In this document: in pieces, positions 11,693-22,190 of the stretch
Layout of the letters: every line of letters begins with the position of its first letter
Position numbering within the stretch: the first letter of the stretch is position 1
From: Acheta domesticus
Lineage: Eukaryota > Arthropoda > Insecta > Orthoptera > Gryllidae
Direction of reading: 5' to 3'
NCBI GenBank assembly: GCA_031308135.1
Contig: JAHLJT010008756.1
Span: 105,613,271-105,677,270, forward strand
DNA: 64,000 nt
Program-made: the position numbers and the translations under genes
The notes under the pieces: generated by a model
The model's database searches: none
Told to the model about the DNA's origin: nothing
What the model saw: the letters and a program-made list of their open reading frames with translations, nothing else

Positions 11693-12706
11693 GAATTTTG
11701 TACTTCGCGGCCCAACTATCAAGTGTGTGGAAATATAATTGGGTTTTGCTCTTGGGTCTGCTAGTGAATTGCCAGAGATGTACAGTGCTGTGTCATTTGC
11801 GAACTGAGCTAAATGAATATTTTTCGATTTAGGGATGTTTTCTACATAAAGATTAAACAGAGTTGGTGATAGGGGGGATCCTTGAGGTAGTCCTGCTTTA
11901 ATACATCTGAGTTAGAGAGGTAGCTATTGACATTGACGGAAAAAGTTCTATTACTTAAGAAGTTCTTAATAATGGTGTGTAGGTAGTCAGGTGTGCCTTT
12001 TGGGGTGAGTTTGTAACTGAGTGCTTGGTGCCATGTGAGGTCAAACGCCTGTGCTATTTCTAAAAAGAGCGCTATGGTATAATGTTTTAACTGGAAGGCT
12101 GTGTTGGTATGTTCAGTCAGTCATAGCAGTTGGTGTTGGGCAGATATTTTCTCTGTGAAACCGAATTATTCTTTGGGAATTGAATTGCTTACTTTCAGGT
12201 GGTTTTTGAGTCTAGTTAGAATTAATTTTTCGAAAATTTATGAAAAGGTGATAGCAAGCTGATAGGGCAATAACTATTTATCTCTGCGTTCTTTGTTGGT
12301 TTCGCTATGGGGATTACTATTGCATGTTTCCATGACTGGGGGAAATAACCAGTTCTGAAGCTGGAGTTATATATATTATTTAAGTATACTATTGCAGATA
12401 TGTGTGGTTTTTAATTGCCACATTGGTGATATTGTCATGTCCTGGTGCTTTTTTGCGAGGACGCATTTTTATATTTTTTTTATTTCTGTGGGAGAGGCGA
12501 ACTGTATATTATGGTGTGGTCCGTATGGGTATGTTTTTGCTTCTTTGGGTGATTTTGTTATGCTCAGGGTGGAAGTTGGTGGTATTAATTGCAAACGTTT
12601 CGAAATATTGGGCGAGTTCTTCTGCTTTGTGAATGGATGTGAGGGCTTTACCGGCGGGCGTATTTAGAGGGGGTATTTGTTGGTTTTTTTCTTTAATATT
12701 TTTCTT
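11693..12706 (-). pseudogene. Jockey LINE reverse transcriptase, fingers and palm
   Basis: Minus-strand frames with many stops spell a Jockey RT. They include SWKHAIVIPIAKPTK, then a CPISLLS block, EQFGF-like and FLEIAQAFDLTWH blocks, and an SPLSP-like block. The catalytic box reads QFANDTALY, so the usual FADD has an Asp to Asn change. The frame continues into 5374-5936 when the hAT-1 insertion is skipped. It is non-functional. Confidence 0.7.
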
Positions 12707-12778
12707 GTAAATTGCAGTGGCGAAGCGTGAAGTTAATTTTTGGATAAGCTGAGAGTCACGAACATATTGTAAAAACAC
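12509..12778 (-). pseudogene. Jockey LINE linker before RT, crossing an insertion edge
   Basis: The part below 12714 reads TRKILKEKNQQIPPLNTP and KALTSIHKAEELAQYFE, the conserved linker between endonuclease and RT in Jockey ORF2. The part above 12714 is inside hAT-2 and unrelated. The LINE linker resumes at 14022-14089 (…SNNSIWQ), just beyond hAT-2. Confidence 0.65.
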
Positions 12779-12862
12779 ATATTTGTACTTAATTTATGAA
12801 ATATCGAATATTTAGAAGATAGAGATCAAAAGACTACAAATTTAATAATAATAATACTAGTA

Positions 12863-12901
<39 letters not shown>

Positions 12902-14013
12902 TCAATCATGCAACAATACTCAGATCAAGAATAAGCCTACTGCAGAATTGAAAAAAATTGTAAATAGTTATGCTTATTTATAATAGATGTATACTCCTTG
13001 TTTGTACAGTTTTTTGTAAATTAATTCTAAGTACCTGGTTTTCTTCAGAAAAAATTCAACTCTTTCTTTAAACATATCATCTTGCGAACACGTACACGAA
13101 ATTTTCTTTTCTATTAAAATAGTAGCCATGTTGAAGAGTGTTATTTGACTTAGAATTACGTTAATGAGTTTTAATTGTTTCAGAGTGCTCATTGTCATTG
13201 AGACACAGTGACATTGCTGGTCAATGACATTTCACTTGTAACCTACACACGAATACGCTATTCAGTCAACTTACGAAATGAAATTACACTGATCAGATCC
13301 TGTTTGATCTTTCCAGAATACAATACTACTGGGGGATTCTCATGCCGGCCGCGATACCAACCCATAAATGCTTGAAATCAACGCTTTTTTAAATGATCTT
13401 GTTTTATTAAAAGTTAAACCAAGGCTAAATGATGTGGGAGAAAAGAGTTAACATTCTCAATATTGTACTTAATGAATTAGCGACAGAGGAATACTAATAC
13501 TGAAATTTGGAATAAATAAATGTTTTTACTTTTGTTAGTAGTGATATTTGAAGTTGCTCAATGACCTCTAGTGGACATTTCCGGAAGTTCCACGCAAGCT
13601 TATGGTGAAGAGAGCGCCTGCCGGCAGGAGTTTAAATTACTTAGCCAGTTGTAAGGCCGGCCTACCCTTCTGGCCGAATAACCGGGCCAGCTTCTCAATG
13701 CGCATGCGCGCTCACTTCCCCGCGCCCCGCCCCTTGCCAGCAAACTGTCTTCCAGTGGTGGTTATAAGCGGAACGGCCTCAGCCTCACTCCCCAATCTGC
13801 CCGATGCACCGGGCGGCGACAAAGACACTTCGCATTGAATGCGCATAAGAACAGAAAAATGAACTTGGTGCGCATACTTTACGGTATAAATTGGCTAAAA
13901 TAACATTATAAATTGACAATTTTCTTTTTTATAGTGAAGATATATTTCCCGCCTTCTTCAAGATTCTTAGGGATAGCTCAGCTTACTCTGCCTACCCTGA
14001 CGCTTCGCCACTG
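12715..14013. mobile_element. hAT transposon (hAT-2)
   Basis: A 14-bp TIR, CAGTGGCGAAGCGT, is present at both ends, and the perfect 8-bp TSD GTAAATTG lies at 12707-12714 and 14014-14021. At 1299 bp it is an internally deleted, non-autonomous copy. It contains a transposase C-terminal fragment on the minus strand, an (ATT)n tract (about 12866-12901) and a GC-rich block at 13590-13840. Excision in silico reunites the LINE linker. Confidence 0.9.
12974..13198 (-). pseudogene. hAT transposase dimerisation-domain fragment (hAT-2)
   Basis: This 74-residue frame reads LFNMATILIEKKISCTCS, then DDMFKERVEFFLKKTRYLEL. The pattern fits the C-terminal hAT dimerisation region (…LA.LSIE….D..F…KARK..L). Upstream transposase parts are missing. 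It shares its ending with the fragment in hAT-4. Confidence 0.5.
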
Positions 14014-14334
14014 GTAAATTGCCATATAGAGTTATTGCTGCTGCTTAATGAATTTATAAATTCATGGAATTGCTTATTGTTCCGCTGTCGCGAATTTCTG
14101 TGAATTGCGTGTCATTGTTGTGACTTGATATAGCTGTATGGTATCAGGCTACTTTTTCCAATACAAGTTTACAAAACGTTTGTATTATATTTTTATGCAG
14201 TTGTAGAATTCACATAGTTTTGACAACACTGCAATGGAAACAGTGAGTTGTTCGCTTCTTGGTTGAATTGGACGTTTTCAATTAAGATGTTATTAGCACA
14301 GAAAGTGCAATATTTCAATCCTAAGCAACTGTTT

Positions 14335-14696
14335 GGCGGATTCGATGGTGTGACGGTTAGCGTGCCGGACTGTCATACCCAAGATCGCGGGTTCAAACCC
14401 GATCGAAGCCGTGGATTTTTAAGGGCGAAAAAATCCTTCGTACGCCTTCCGCGGAGGGGAAGTAAAGCCGGCTGGCCCATGTTAGTAGATTCACTTGCAT
14501 GTAAAAGATCCTCAAGCCTAAATGACGCCTCTGAGCTAAATTCAAATCGCCTGTTTCGTCGCCCGAGATAATACCTTCTTTCTCCGCTAGGTGAAAGGAG
14601 CGTAGTAGAAATTTGCGTGGTCAGACGGAAGAGCGGGCCTGATGGCCCGAGTCTCGCCACGTAAAATAAGGCATTAACTAAACTAAACTAAACTAA
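14335..14696 (+). mobile_element. tRNA-Asp-derived SINE
   Basis: The head is tRNA-like: an A-box region at 14346-14365 (TGTGACGGTTAGCGTGC), an anticodon-loop-like CTGTCAT containing GTC (Asp), and the B box GGTTCAAACCC at 14390-14400. A unique 3' body follows, ending in an (ACTAA)n-type tail at 14674-14700. The 8-bp TSD AACTGTTT is at 14327-14334 and 14697-14704. Copies of the host repeat at 26790 and 27620 lack the SINE at this point. It is non-coding and depends on LINE machinery in trans. Confidence 0.85.
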
Positions 14697-14745
14697 AACT
14701 GTTTCCCATAACACGGGAAAGTATGTGCTGTTGTAGCACCACTAG

Positions 14746-15153
14746 TTTAGTTAAGTTGTATTGCAATTTGTTATAAATTTATAAACAAAACTATAAAAAT
14801 CATATTTAGATAGATTTTATATTAAAAATTGGAGTTCAATGTATACATTTGGATAAACAAATTGATCATGAGGACCCCATTTGCTTATTGCTTAGAACGC
14901 CGCAAACTGGCTATCCGGCAATGATTCAAGGTGTCATTAACTCTGTTTCTGAGCCGGTATGGGACATTGGTAGAACAAGGTACTTTAAGTTTCATTACAT
15001 TTCTTGTTCTATCCATTTTGCTTATTGGTTGTATATGAAGTTTCGCAGGAAGCAAGTTCGAGTTTACAGATCACACTTAACCCATGGGTTATTTCCTGTC
15101 GTCCGTTGCTGCGACTGACAGTGATCTCTGGACATCCCGTTATTGTTGTTTCT

Positions 15154-15195
<42 letters not shown>

Positions 15196-15297
15196 TTAAA
15201 TAGTAATGTTGAATTTTATTAAACGTAACTTTAATTCTCGCACTTCGTCTCTGGTGCCAAGAATTAATTGGTAAATGAAATAACGTATTCCTTGCAG
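14746..15297. other. Intron remainder with (ATT)n microsatellite
   Basis: AT-rich sequence without a recognisable gene. A 38-bp AAT/ATT microsatellite occupies about 15158-15197. The acceptor of the last exon follows. The 89- and 72-residue frames at 14849-15222 overlap each other and look like chance. Confidence 0.4.
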
Positions 15298-15411
15298 GTG
15301 ATACAAAACTACATTCCTACTGAAGAGTCATACGTCCACGCAGAAATGAAGACGGCGACGCGGGTTCCATCTTGGCTACGGGGCTTCTACAAGGAGTCGG
15401 TCCCTATTTGA
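15298..15411 (+). CDS. Terminal coding exon of the same unidentified host gene
   Basis: After the acceptor TTCCTTGCAG, 37 codons run to TGA (15409-15411). The peptide starts VIQNYIPTEESYVHAEMKT and ends RGFYKESVPI. Phase 0 matches the donor at 593/594. The composition is typical of a real protein (balanced, Trp/Tyr/Pro present), unlike surrounding AT-rich frames. A polyadenylation signal follows 46 bases after the stop. I do not recognise the family. A transcript spanning 593 to 15298 would settle the model. Confidence 0.5.
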   Translation: MIQNYIPTEESYVHAEMKTATRVPSWLRGFYKESVPI

Positions 15412-15456
15412 TGGTACCATTAACAGAGCGAACCGAGGGCAGTTGATTTTGTTTGC

Positions 15457-15462
15457 AATAAA
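15457..15462 (+). terminator. Polyadenylation signal AATAAA
   Basis: AATAAA lies 45 bases past the stop codon of the terminal exon and is followed by T-rich sequence. The position is normal for the 3' UTR of a compact arthropod gene. Confidence 0.5.
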
Positions 15463-15547
15463 TCACCTTTTCATTCACGAAATTTCTGTTCTACTCTTGA
15501 TGATTTTGATCTTAGGGTACGAATTGTATCTGAAAGGCATAAGTAAG

Positions 15548-15604
15548 GTACAATTTATTTTGAAAATAAATTTTAATTGGTAAAATTTATTTTGAAAATA
15601 AATT
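15548..15604 (+). repeat. Short tandem duplication
   Basis: Two copies of a unit containing TTTATTTTGAAAATAAATTTT lie next to each other; the unit is itself partly palindromic. The rest of 15463-16239 is AT-rich with no recognisable gene. Confidence 0.5.
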
Positions 15605-16239
15605 TTGGAAAACATTCACAAAACTCATAGAACCACATAAGAATCCCCCTTCCCCCTTGTTTTCACTCCATAGAACATGCATAGCCTTCCCCCCCTCCAT
15701 GCGAGCATATTCCGACCAACGGGTAAACTATATCTTCTACACAGAGGAACCTTTCGACATGAATCTCTACATGTTTTATGAAATTTCATCCACAGAAATG
15801 AGGTGGACTATTAGAAGAAAATTAATATCCTTCTGTATTGTGTACTCATTTCTATTTAATATTATTATTAATAGTCATATTATATTTTTTGTATAGATTT
15901 GTTTGTTTCTAGACCTAACAAATTCAAGGCTAACATGTATACTATGTAATTGAGGATTATGTATCTGAAGATGACGGAAAGATCTCGTCTAAACGTTGTC
16001 CGACACGAAAATAAAATATGAAATAAGAAATCACAATTCTTGTGTCTCTAAAACAATGAAAGCTATCTCAAAAATAGGGATCCTTAACGTTATGATAAAG
16101 TAATGAATAGACAGTTCGAAACAAACTAAAAACTCATACTTCATCAGTTGTATGAACAAAACTATCCTAATCGGAAGTTTAAAATAATTATTTTGAAATC
16201 TGAAACCAATATACAGTGAAAACTGTATTCACTGGCAAA

Positions 16240-17724
16240 CAGGGGCGGCTCGTCCTAAGGGACCACAGGGCCGGGCCCCATCAATATTTAATAAAGCACG
16301 AAAATGTTTATATATTTTTAAAGTAATTTCTGTGTCATAATTATACTACTTCATTGGAATTCTTTATTCGTGAAGATGATAATTCGTCCCCAGAACTCAT
16401 TCCAAGTCCCAATAACCAAGAATTGAGGGTCATAGTTCCTTGCCGCACTCAAAGATAGCGTTAGTAGTGCTCAAGGGGCCCGGGTTGTATGGGCCCCAAA
16501 GCGGTAACCCCACTCCGTTTACAAGGTCAGCGCCCTTGCCTACTGAGCGCGACCACTGCTTGCTAATTTTAGCTGTCCTAGGGGCCCGCACCAGCGGGCC
16601 TTCGCAGAGAAACGGCAGTCTGAGCGCGCCGTTTTCAAGGAGCATGTGAAGTTCTGCGCGCTGTAAGATGAACTCAGGGGATTAATTACACTGTTTTCCG
16701 TTTTCTTCACTCAGATTTGAAGAAAAAAATTATATTAAACGGTTAGGAGCACATCAACCGAGTGATCATTTACACAAGTTGATGAAAAGAAGAAACAATC
16801 ATTCTGTATTTCGAGGTTTCAGAAAAAAAATCATGGTTGACTGTGAGTGAAAACAAAGCTAATTTTGCTTTTATTGTTTATTATTTGGTGAGGGATTGTG
16901 TACGACAGTAGGCTGTAAGGATCTGGAACATTTGAGCGAAAGGATAAAGAAACACGAAAAAAGTGCATTGCATTTAGAAAATGCTTGCAAATTTAAAACA
17001 TTTGGAACTGTGAACATTGTTGTACAGATTGATTTGGCAATGAAAATTCCAATCAAGAAACATAATGAAAAAGTCGAAAAAATAGACATTTTATGTAGAA
17101 TAACTGAGTGTTTAGTAAGTACCATGGCACTCATCATTCATGAACTAGAAGCATTGAGAGGGCATGATGAATCTGAAGATTCAAAAGACCATGGCAATTT
17201 TTTAGACTTATCTTAACTCGGCAATCTAGATAGTGTGTAGATGATCATTTAAACAATTCTTCTATTTATAAATATAACACACATGACAAAGAACGAGCTG
17301 CTATATTATATGTATGAAGGGTATTTGGAGGAAATGAAGAAAGACGTGTAGCTGATTTTATTTCTCTTCAAGCCGATTAAACTATTGGCATAACAAGTCG
17401 AAGTCAACTTGTCTTAATTTTACGATACGTTCCTTTTTCGAACTTTCATAATTCCGAAAGATAAGCTATGGCATTAGCGTAATTTTTGTAAAAAATCTTT
17501 TGTTTCCAATGACATGCCAATATTTTATTAAGTGACTTAATAAAAATTCCTACTTCTGTTTTTGGTGGAAAACTTATAGATTTAAAGGTACAATTGACTG
17601 ATAAAAATATTAATTAAACAATTGATTAAATTATGATTCTTTAATTAAATGTTATTGATTCTGAGATTATATTCGTGCTTTTACACCTGGCCCCACGAGG
17701 AAAAAATGTCACGAGCCGCCACTG
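16240..17724 (+). mobile_element. hAT transposon (hAT-5), deleted copy
   Basis: The ends CAGGGGCGGCTCGTCC and, inverted, CAGTGGCGGCTCGTGAC are flanked by CTGGCAAA (16232-16239) and CTGACAAA (17725-17732), an 8-bp TSD with one change. At 1485 bp it encodes the N-terminal part of a DUF4371-type transposase and then breaks off, so it is non-autonomous. A GC-rich block at 16430-16650 includes GGGGCCCGCACCAG, which also occurs at 22234. Confidence 0.82.
16896..17216 (+). pseudogene. hAT transposase N-terminus (TTF zinc finger to DUF4371)
   Basis: The 106-residue frame reads GCKDLEHLSERIKKHEKSA, then HLENACKFKTFGT, and near its end ALRGHDESEDSKDHGNFLDL. This is the order seen in ZMYM1-like hAT transposases, where a TTF-type finger leads to the RGH.E…NGNFL block. 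The next 250 bases continue the homology with frameshifts (an SIYKYNTHMTKNELL-like stretch, then ADFISLQAD). The sequence then loses homology before the catalytic and dimerisation parts. It is not functional. Confidence 0.65.
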
Positions 17725-17800
17725 CTGACAAATGTTCGTGAATCATGTGGTCTTTTAAACGAGTAGTCTGTTAATACGAGGAATCCTATTTTTGACAAAA

Positions 17801-17985
17801 CTAGTAGTGATACAAAATGACACAGACTTCCACGACCTAATTAATTCTCTGACTTCTTTTGTTCTGGGACAGCACTTTGGTCTTTTCTCCATCCACCTGC
17901 CAGCTGCCACCTATTGCCAACCAAAGTTAATTTTCTACTTTCCCGTATTCCTACGTATATACGGAGTAATATACGTAGTATAGGG
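17801..17985 (-). mobile_element. Short Helitron-like terminus copy
   Basis: On the minus strand it ends in …ATCACTACTAG followed by T at 17801. It contains the CTGCCAGCTGCCA block shared with 19995-20025 and 63170-63190. The other edge is the palindromic ACGTATATACGG motif near 17955. Confidence 0.4.
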
Positions 17986-19192
17986 AATGCTATATAATGC
18001 TGCGCGGAAAAACTGCGAAGTTTCGGCAGAAAAAAAATTCATTGCCGCGCCTTGATAACGAAAAAATAACACGTAGTGTTACCAGAATCCCTGTTTTGTA
18101 ACTCCTTAATATCGAAAAACCAATTGAAAGCAAAACGTCCGTCCGTCTCTGTCTATCCGTCTTTCCGGTGTATGTGAACAACACTTACGCCTAAACTATG
18201 CGCCTCTTTCAAATTGAAGAAATTCCTGTCCATCTGGCCTGAGTCGAAGCGAGATTTTGAAAAACATTCTATCATTTTTGGGCGTACTTTACATAAAGCC
18301 CCCCGGACATTTTCTACATTTTCTCAAAAACGGCTCCAAACTTTTTCTTTGAATTTTTGGAAGGGATAGTACTAAATGTACTCTATGAGATAGCATAAAC
18401 GCCAAAATTGCTTTATTCCTTTGTTTTTGGAAAAATTACAAAAATTAAATTTTGTTTACTTGTCTCTCACATCGTTACTATCTACATTAGCGACGATTTG
18501 TTCACATTATTGTATTTATGAATACATTTTCTTTAAATAATGTCAATAGCGTTTTTCGAAAATTCAACCGTTTTCTGTGAAAACTAGCTCAAAAATCCGC
18601 ATTTTCAGAATCGCTCAAACGCCAATTCCTTAAAAATGGCCCTAGATTTTTTCTTCACACTTTTGGAACGGATAGTGCTAATTGCACTCTTTAATGTGAT
18701 GTAAAGGTCACTTTGGAGTATTTTTTTTGTTTTTTTCAAAAATTACATTAATGTATTTTTTAAAAATATTTCTTACATCGTTAATATGAACGTTTTCTAC
18801 AATTTGTAAACACGATTCTATTTGTGGATTCATGTGCTTTAAATGATTTCAAATAGTTTTTCGAAAACACAAAAGATTCCTGTGAAAAATAGCTTCAAAT
18901 TTCGTATTCACAGTAGCGATGAAACACCATTCTCTTGAAAACGGCACTAAGTTTTCAAAGAAAATTGCCATTTAGGACGAGGTTCTGTTCTTCACTGTTC
19001 TAAAGAACAGTGAAGTATTCTTAAAATAACACTTCCCATCTACTGTTAAGAAACCGAAAAATTCAGAAAATGTTTTAAAAAAGTAATTTGGGAGGCGATA
19101 GATGGCAGCTGGCAAGAGAATATGTCAAGTCCAAATTGTTAGCTAAAGGAAATAGAACACTAATACGGGAATGTCTGTGCTAATATGTAGCA
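17963..19192 (+). mobile_element. Helitron-like family-H copy
   Basis: It starts near TATAGGGAATGCTATATAATGC. The family blocks follow in order: a CTGTCTATCCG tract at about 18140, GTACTTTACATAAAGCCCCC at about 18283, CGCTCAAACGCCA at about 18613 and GATAGATGGCAGCTGG at about 19094. It ends in a degenerate hairpin, GTGCTAATATGTAGCAC, at 19177-19193. It is non-coding. Confidence 0.45.
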
Positions 19193-19919
19193 CTATTGTT
19201 TTGAAATTTTCTCAATTTTTTGATTCCTAATACTATTAGGCTAACAGTGAAATGAACTATTAGGCACTCTAAGAATATTAAAGAACAGTAAAACCTCATC
19301 CTATTTGGTCATTTTCGTGATAAAATTTAGAGTCGTGTTTAAGAAAACCACGTTTAAGAATCACTGTAAATTCGAAATTAAAAATTTTTTCACATACAAC
19401 TTTTGAGTTTTCGAGAAACTTTATAACAGGTCTTTCAAAGCACGTACTCATCAATGCAATAATTTAATCACCGCTAATGCTAATACGAACGTGACAATCA
19501 AGTCAATAAAATTATATTGAAATGCAATTTTTGAAAAAACAGAATAAAGCAATGTGATTACGACATCTAATAATTTATTTATGTGTTTACCAAACGCTCT
19601 TACGTCCGAGGAGAAACGTAAACGAAAATATTTCGTGCGGATTTTCAGAAAATAATATTTTTAGTAATGGCATATATTTCTGACTCTAAATAAGTAAAAT
19701 CAGCGCATTTGATCAGAAAATGGTACATGACCATTTTCAAATAGATGATTCTTTACAATAGACTTAATTTAAAGGAAAATTGTTCTATTCAATTTTGCAG
19801 TTTTGAAATGTTCACCATCTTTTGACATTTTCGGAAAAATGGTGCTATATCCAAATATGGGACTAGCACCATATTTTTTACAGTGTATTATTACATATAT
19901 GGATAAAATTTAAAGAAAA

Positions 19920-20960
19920 CTAGTGGAACTATAGAATGGCACAGACTTTCCCGTATTAGTTTTCTATTTCCTTGGGTCTGGGCTAGCTATTCGGAATTGC
20001 CACATACTCGTGCCAGCTGCCATCTATTGCCGCACAAAGTACATTTTTTGACATTTTGTTAATTTAATTGGTAGAACGGATATATTAATTTTAGAATATT
20101 AAAGAACAGAAAAACCTAGTCCTAAATGGCAATTTTCTTTTAAAAATTATGTGCCGTTTTAAAGAAAATTGCGTTTTAGCGCTTCTAAAAATGCGAAATT
20201 TGAAGCTCATTTTTCAAAAATTTTTTGAGTTTTCAAAATACTTTATTTAAGTTACACTCTCAAATATAATAATCTTTACAAATTGCTGGTAATGTGCAGA
20301 TTAAAGATGTAAGAGATCGTACAAAAAAATTACATTTATGTACTTTTTGGAAAAAAACAAAAAAATAACTCAAAATAAATTTTACGACATATTAAAGTGC
20401 GTAATTAGCACTATCCGTTACAAAAGTTTCAAGAAACAATTTGCAGCAATATATGAGAAAATGGCGTTTGAGCGTTTCTGAAAACGCGGGAGTTTGTGCT
20501 ACTTTTCACAGAAAACTGTTTTCGAGAAACTTTACTTGACATTATTTAAAGCTCATGTACTCCTTAATATAATAATGTCAACAAATCAAGGCTAATGTAA
20601 ATATTAACGAGGTGAGAGACAAGTCAAAAAATTCATTTTTCCAATTTTTGATAAAACAAAAGAATAGAGCAATATGGCGTTTTTGTCATTTCATAAAATA
20701 CATTAGCCACTATACCTACCGAAAGTTTAAAGAAAAAATTTGGAGCCGTTTTTGAGAAAATCTTGTTTTCGTAATTTTGAAAATTGCACATATTGCACGC
20801 AATGTTCTGCGAAAACTACTAAAATTTTCAAAAAATGCACATGACCTTAACGAAAGAACTCACTTTGGACAACAAATTTTAATTTAAAAGAAAAATTTTG
20901 AAAATGACGGGGGGGCTTCCTGTAAAATGCCCCCTCAAATTTTGATCGACTTTGTCTGTG
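19920..20960 (-). mobile_element. Helitron-like family-H copy, inverted
   Basis: The minus-strand 3' end is at 19920 (GCCATTCTATAGTTCCACTAG then T). The body runs rightward with the family blocks in reverse order, for example GCGTTTGAGCG near 20463 and GTAAAATGCCCCC near 20923. It abuts a forward copy near 20960, giving a head-to-head arrangement. It is non-coding. Confidence 0.45.
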
Positions 20961-22190
20961 GCTCAATCTTTTTTCTCTAAACTTTTAATAGGGATAGTAC
21001 TAAATGTACTCTATGAGATGACATTAACGTCTTATTGCTCTATTCTTTTTTTTTCAAAATTTACAAAAATATTTTTTACATGTATCTCACGTCGTTAATA
21101 TTTACATTAGCGATAATTTATTTACAATACTATATTTACTAGTGCCTGGGCTTTAAATAATTTTCTACAAAGTTTCTCGAGAACTCAGTAGTTTTCTCTG
21201 AAAACTAGCTTAAAATTCCGCATTTTCAGAAACGCTCAAACGCCATTTTCTCATCAATAGTTCCAATTTTTTTCTTCAAACTTTTGGAGCGGACTCTTTA
21301 ATATTTTGGAAACTTTCGGATGGCACTCTATAATATAACGTAAAGTTCATTTTGGAATACTTTTTGTTTTTTCAAAAATTGCACAAATGTAATTTTTTGA
21401 ATGGTTTTTCAAATCTTTAATACGCAAATTATGAGCATTTTGTAAACATTATTATATTTATGAATGTAAGTGCTTCAAATGACTTCATAGGAAGGTTTTT
21501 GAAAACTCAAAAATTTTCTGCGAAAATGAGCTTCAAATTTCGCATTTTTAGTAGCGCTTAAACGCCATTTACTTAAAAAGGGCATTTTTTTAAAATGTCA
21601 TTTAGTACGAGGTTTTTGTGTTCTTTAATATTCTAAAATTAATATTTCCGTTCTACCATTAGGAAATCGAAAAATAAGGAAAATGTCAAAAAAATGTACT
21701 TTGAGCGGCGATTGATGGCAGCTGGTTTTCTCAATATTTATCAAAACTACATCTTGAAATAAGGTCATGCTTAATTTGTTGAAAATACGAGTAGTTTTTC
21801 TATAATTTCGTGACAAACATAATAGCCCGCTGCAAATTTACTGCCCTTCAGACTGCCTGATCCGTCGTAAATTAGAATTTTTAATTTTGTATATTATTTC
21901 TTTACTAGTCTTTTATACTCAACCTTCTGTTATACATTTACACATTAATCTTTAAAGAAATTATTTGTTTTGAAATATTTGAAATAAAAATTGCCAGCTC
22001 TTTAAGGGAGTATCGACAATGCAGGAACGCAACAATTGAATTCCGTTCCGCTGACGCAAATTTGTGTGAATTATGTGTCATTGATGTGACATGATGATTG
22101 ATCTGTATGATATCAGACTTCTTTTTCCAATACAAGTTTACAAAACTTTTGTATTATATTGTGACGGTACAGAGTAATCAGAGGTCATTT
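20961..22190 (+). mobile_element. Helitron-like family-H copy, forward
   Basis: This forward copy contains CGCTCAAACGCCATTTTCTC near 21234 and the GACAAACATAATAGCCCGC block near 21810. It runs uninterrupted through the site that is occupied by a LINE in the copy at 3440-14745 (point near 22035-22045 here). It lacks the terminal hairpin and ends near 22160 in different sequence. Confidence 0.45.

Larger units (their letters stand above)
5237..14089 (-). mobile_element. Jockey-type LINE, 5'-truncated, with nested insertions
   Basis: On the minus strand it runs from a linker/RT start (14022-14089), through RT (11693-12714), to the RT C-terminus (5374-5936) and a 3' UTR. The UTR has TTATTTATTATACAAT repeated at about 5310 and 5332 and ends near 5237. 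About 1.8 kb is LINE; the rest is inserted hAT DNA. It lacks an endonuclease domain, so it is 5'-truncated. It sits inside the family-H repeat with short imperfect flanking repeats (TGGAATT at both sides). The insertion edges are good to about 10 bp. Confidence 0.7.
3440..14745 (+). mobile_element. Helitron-like repeat, family H, interrupted copy
   Basis: The left part (about 3440-5236) and right part (about 14090-14745) belong to one element. Copies at 21790-22135 and 27240-27672 run straight through the point where this one breaks. The 3' end at 14745 has GTGCT…AGCAC, then CACTAG, then T. It encodes nothing recognisable and is non-autonomous. The 8.85-kb gap is a LINE insertion with further elements inside, and a SINE lies in the right part. 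The 5' end near 3440 (just before GGGAAAGTTATATAATGCTGC) is approximate. An alternative is another class of terminal-hairpin repeat, since no Rep/helicase gene is present. Confidence 0.5.
594..15297 (+). other. Probable 14.7-kb intron filled with nested transposons
   Basis: The interval lies between donor GTAAAC (594) and acceptor TTCCTTGCAG (ending 15297). All recognisable contents are mobile elements: Helitron-like repeats, a LINE, four hAT elements and a SINE. No further host coding exon was seen. The gene reads +, while the LINE inside it reads on the opposite strand. The intron call depends on the exon pairing and was not confirmed by transcript data. Confidence 0.45.

Noticed and set aside
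14373..14660. 95- and 107-residue frames in the SINE
   Set aside because: The sequence is a tRNA-derived SINE, which is non-coding.
594..15297. A piRNA cluster
   Set aside because: A dense nest of elements in mixed orientation would fit, but there is no small-RNA or expression evidence in the sequence itself.
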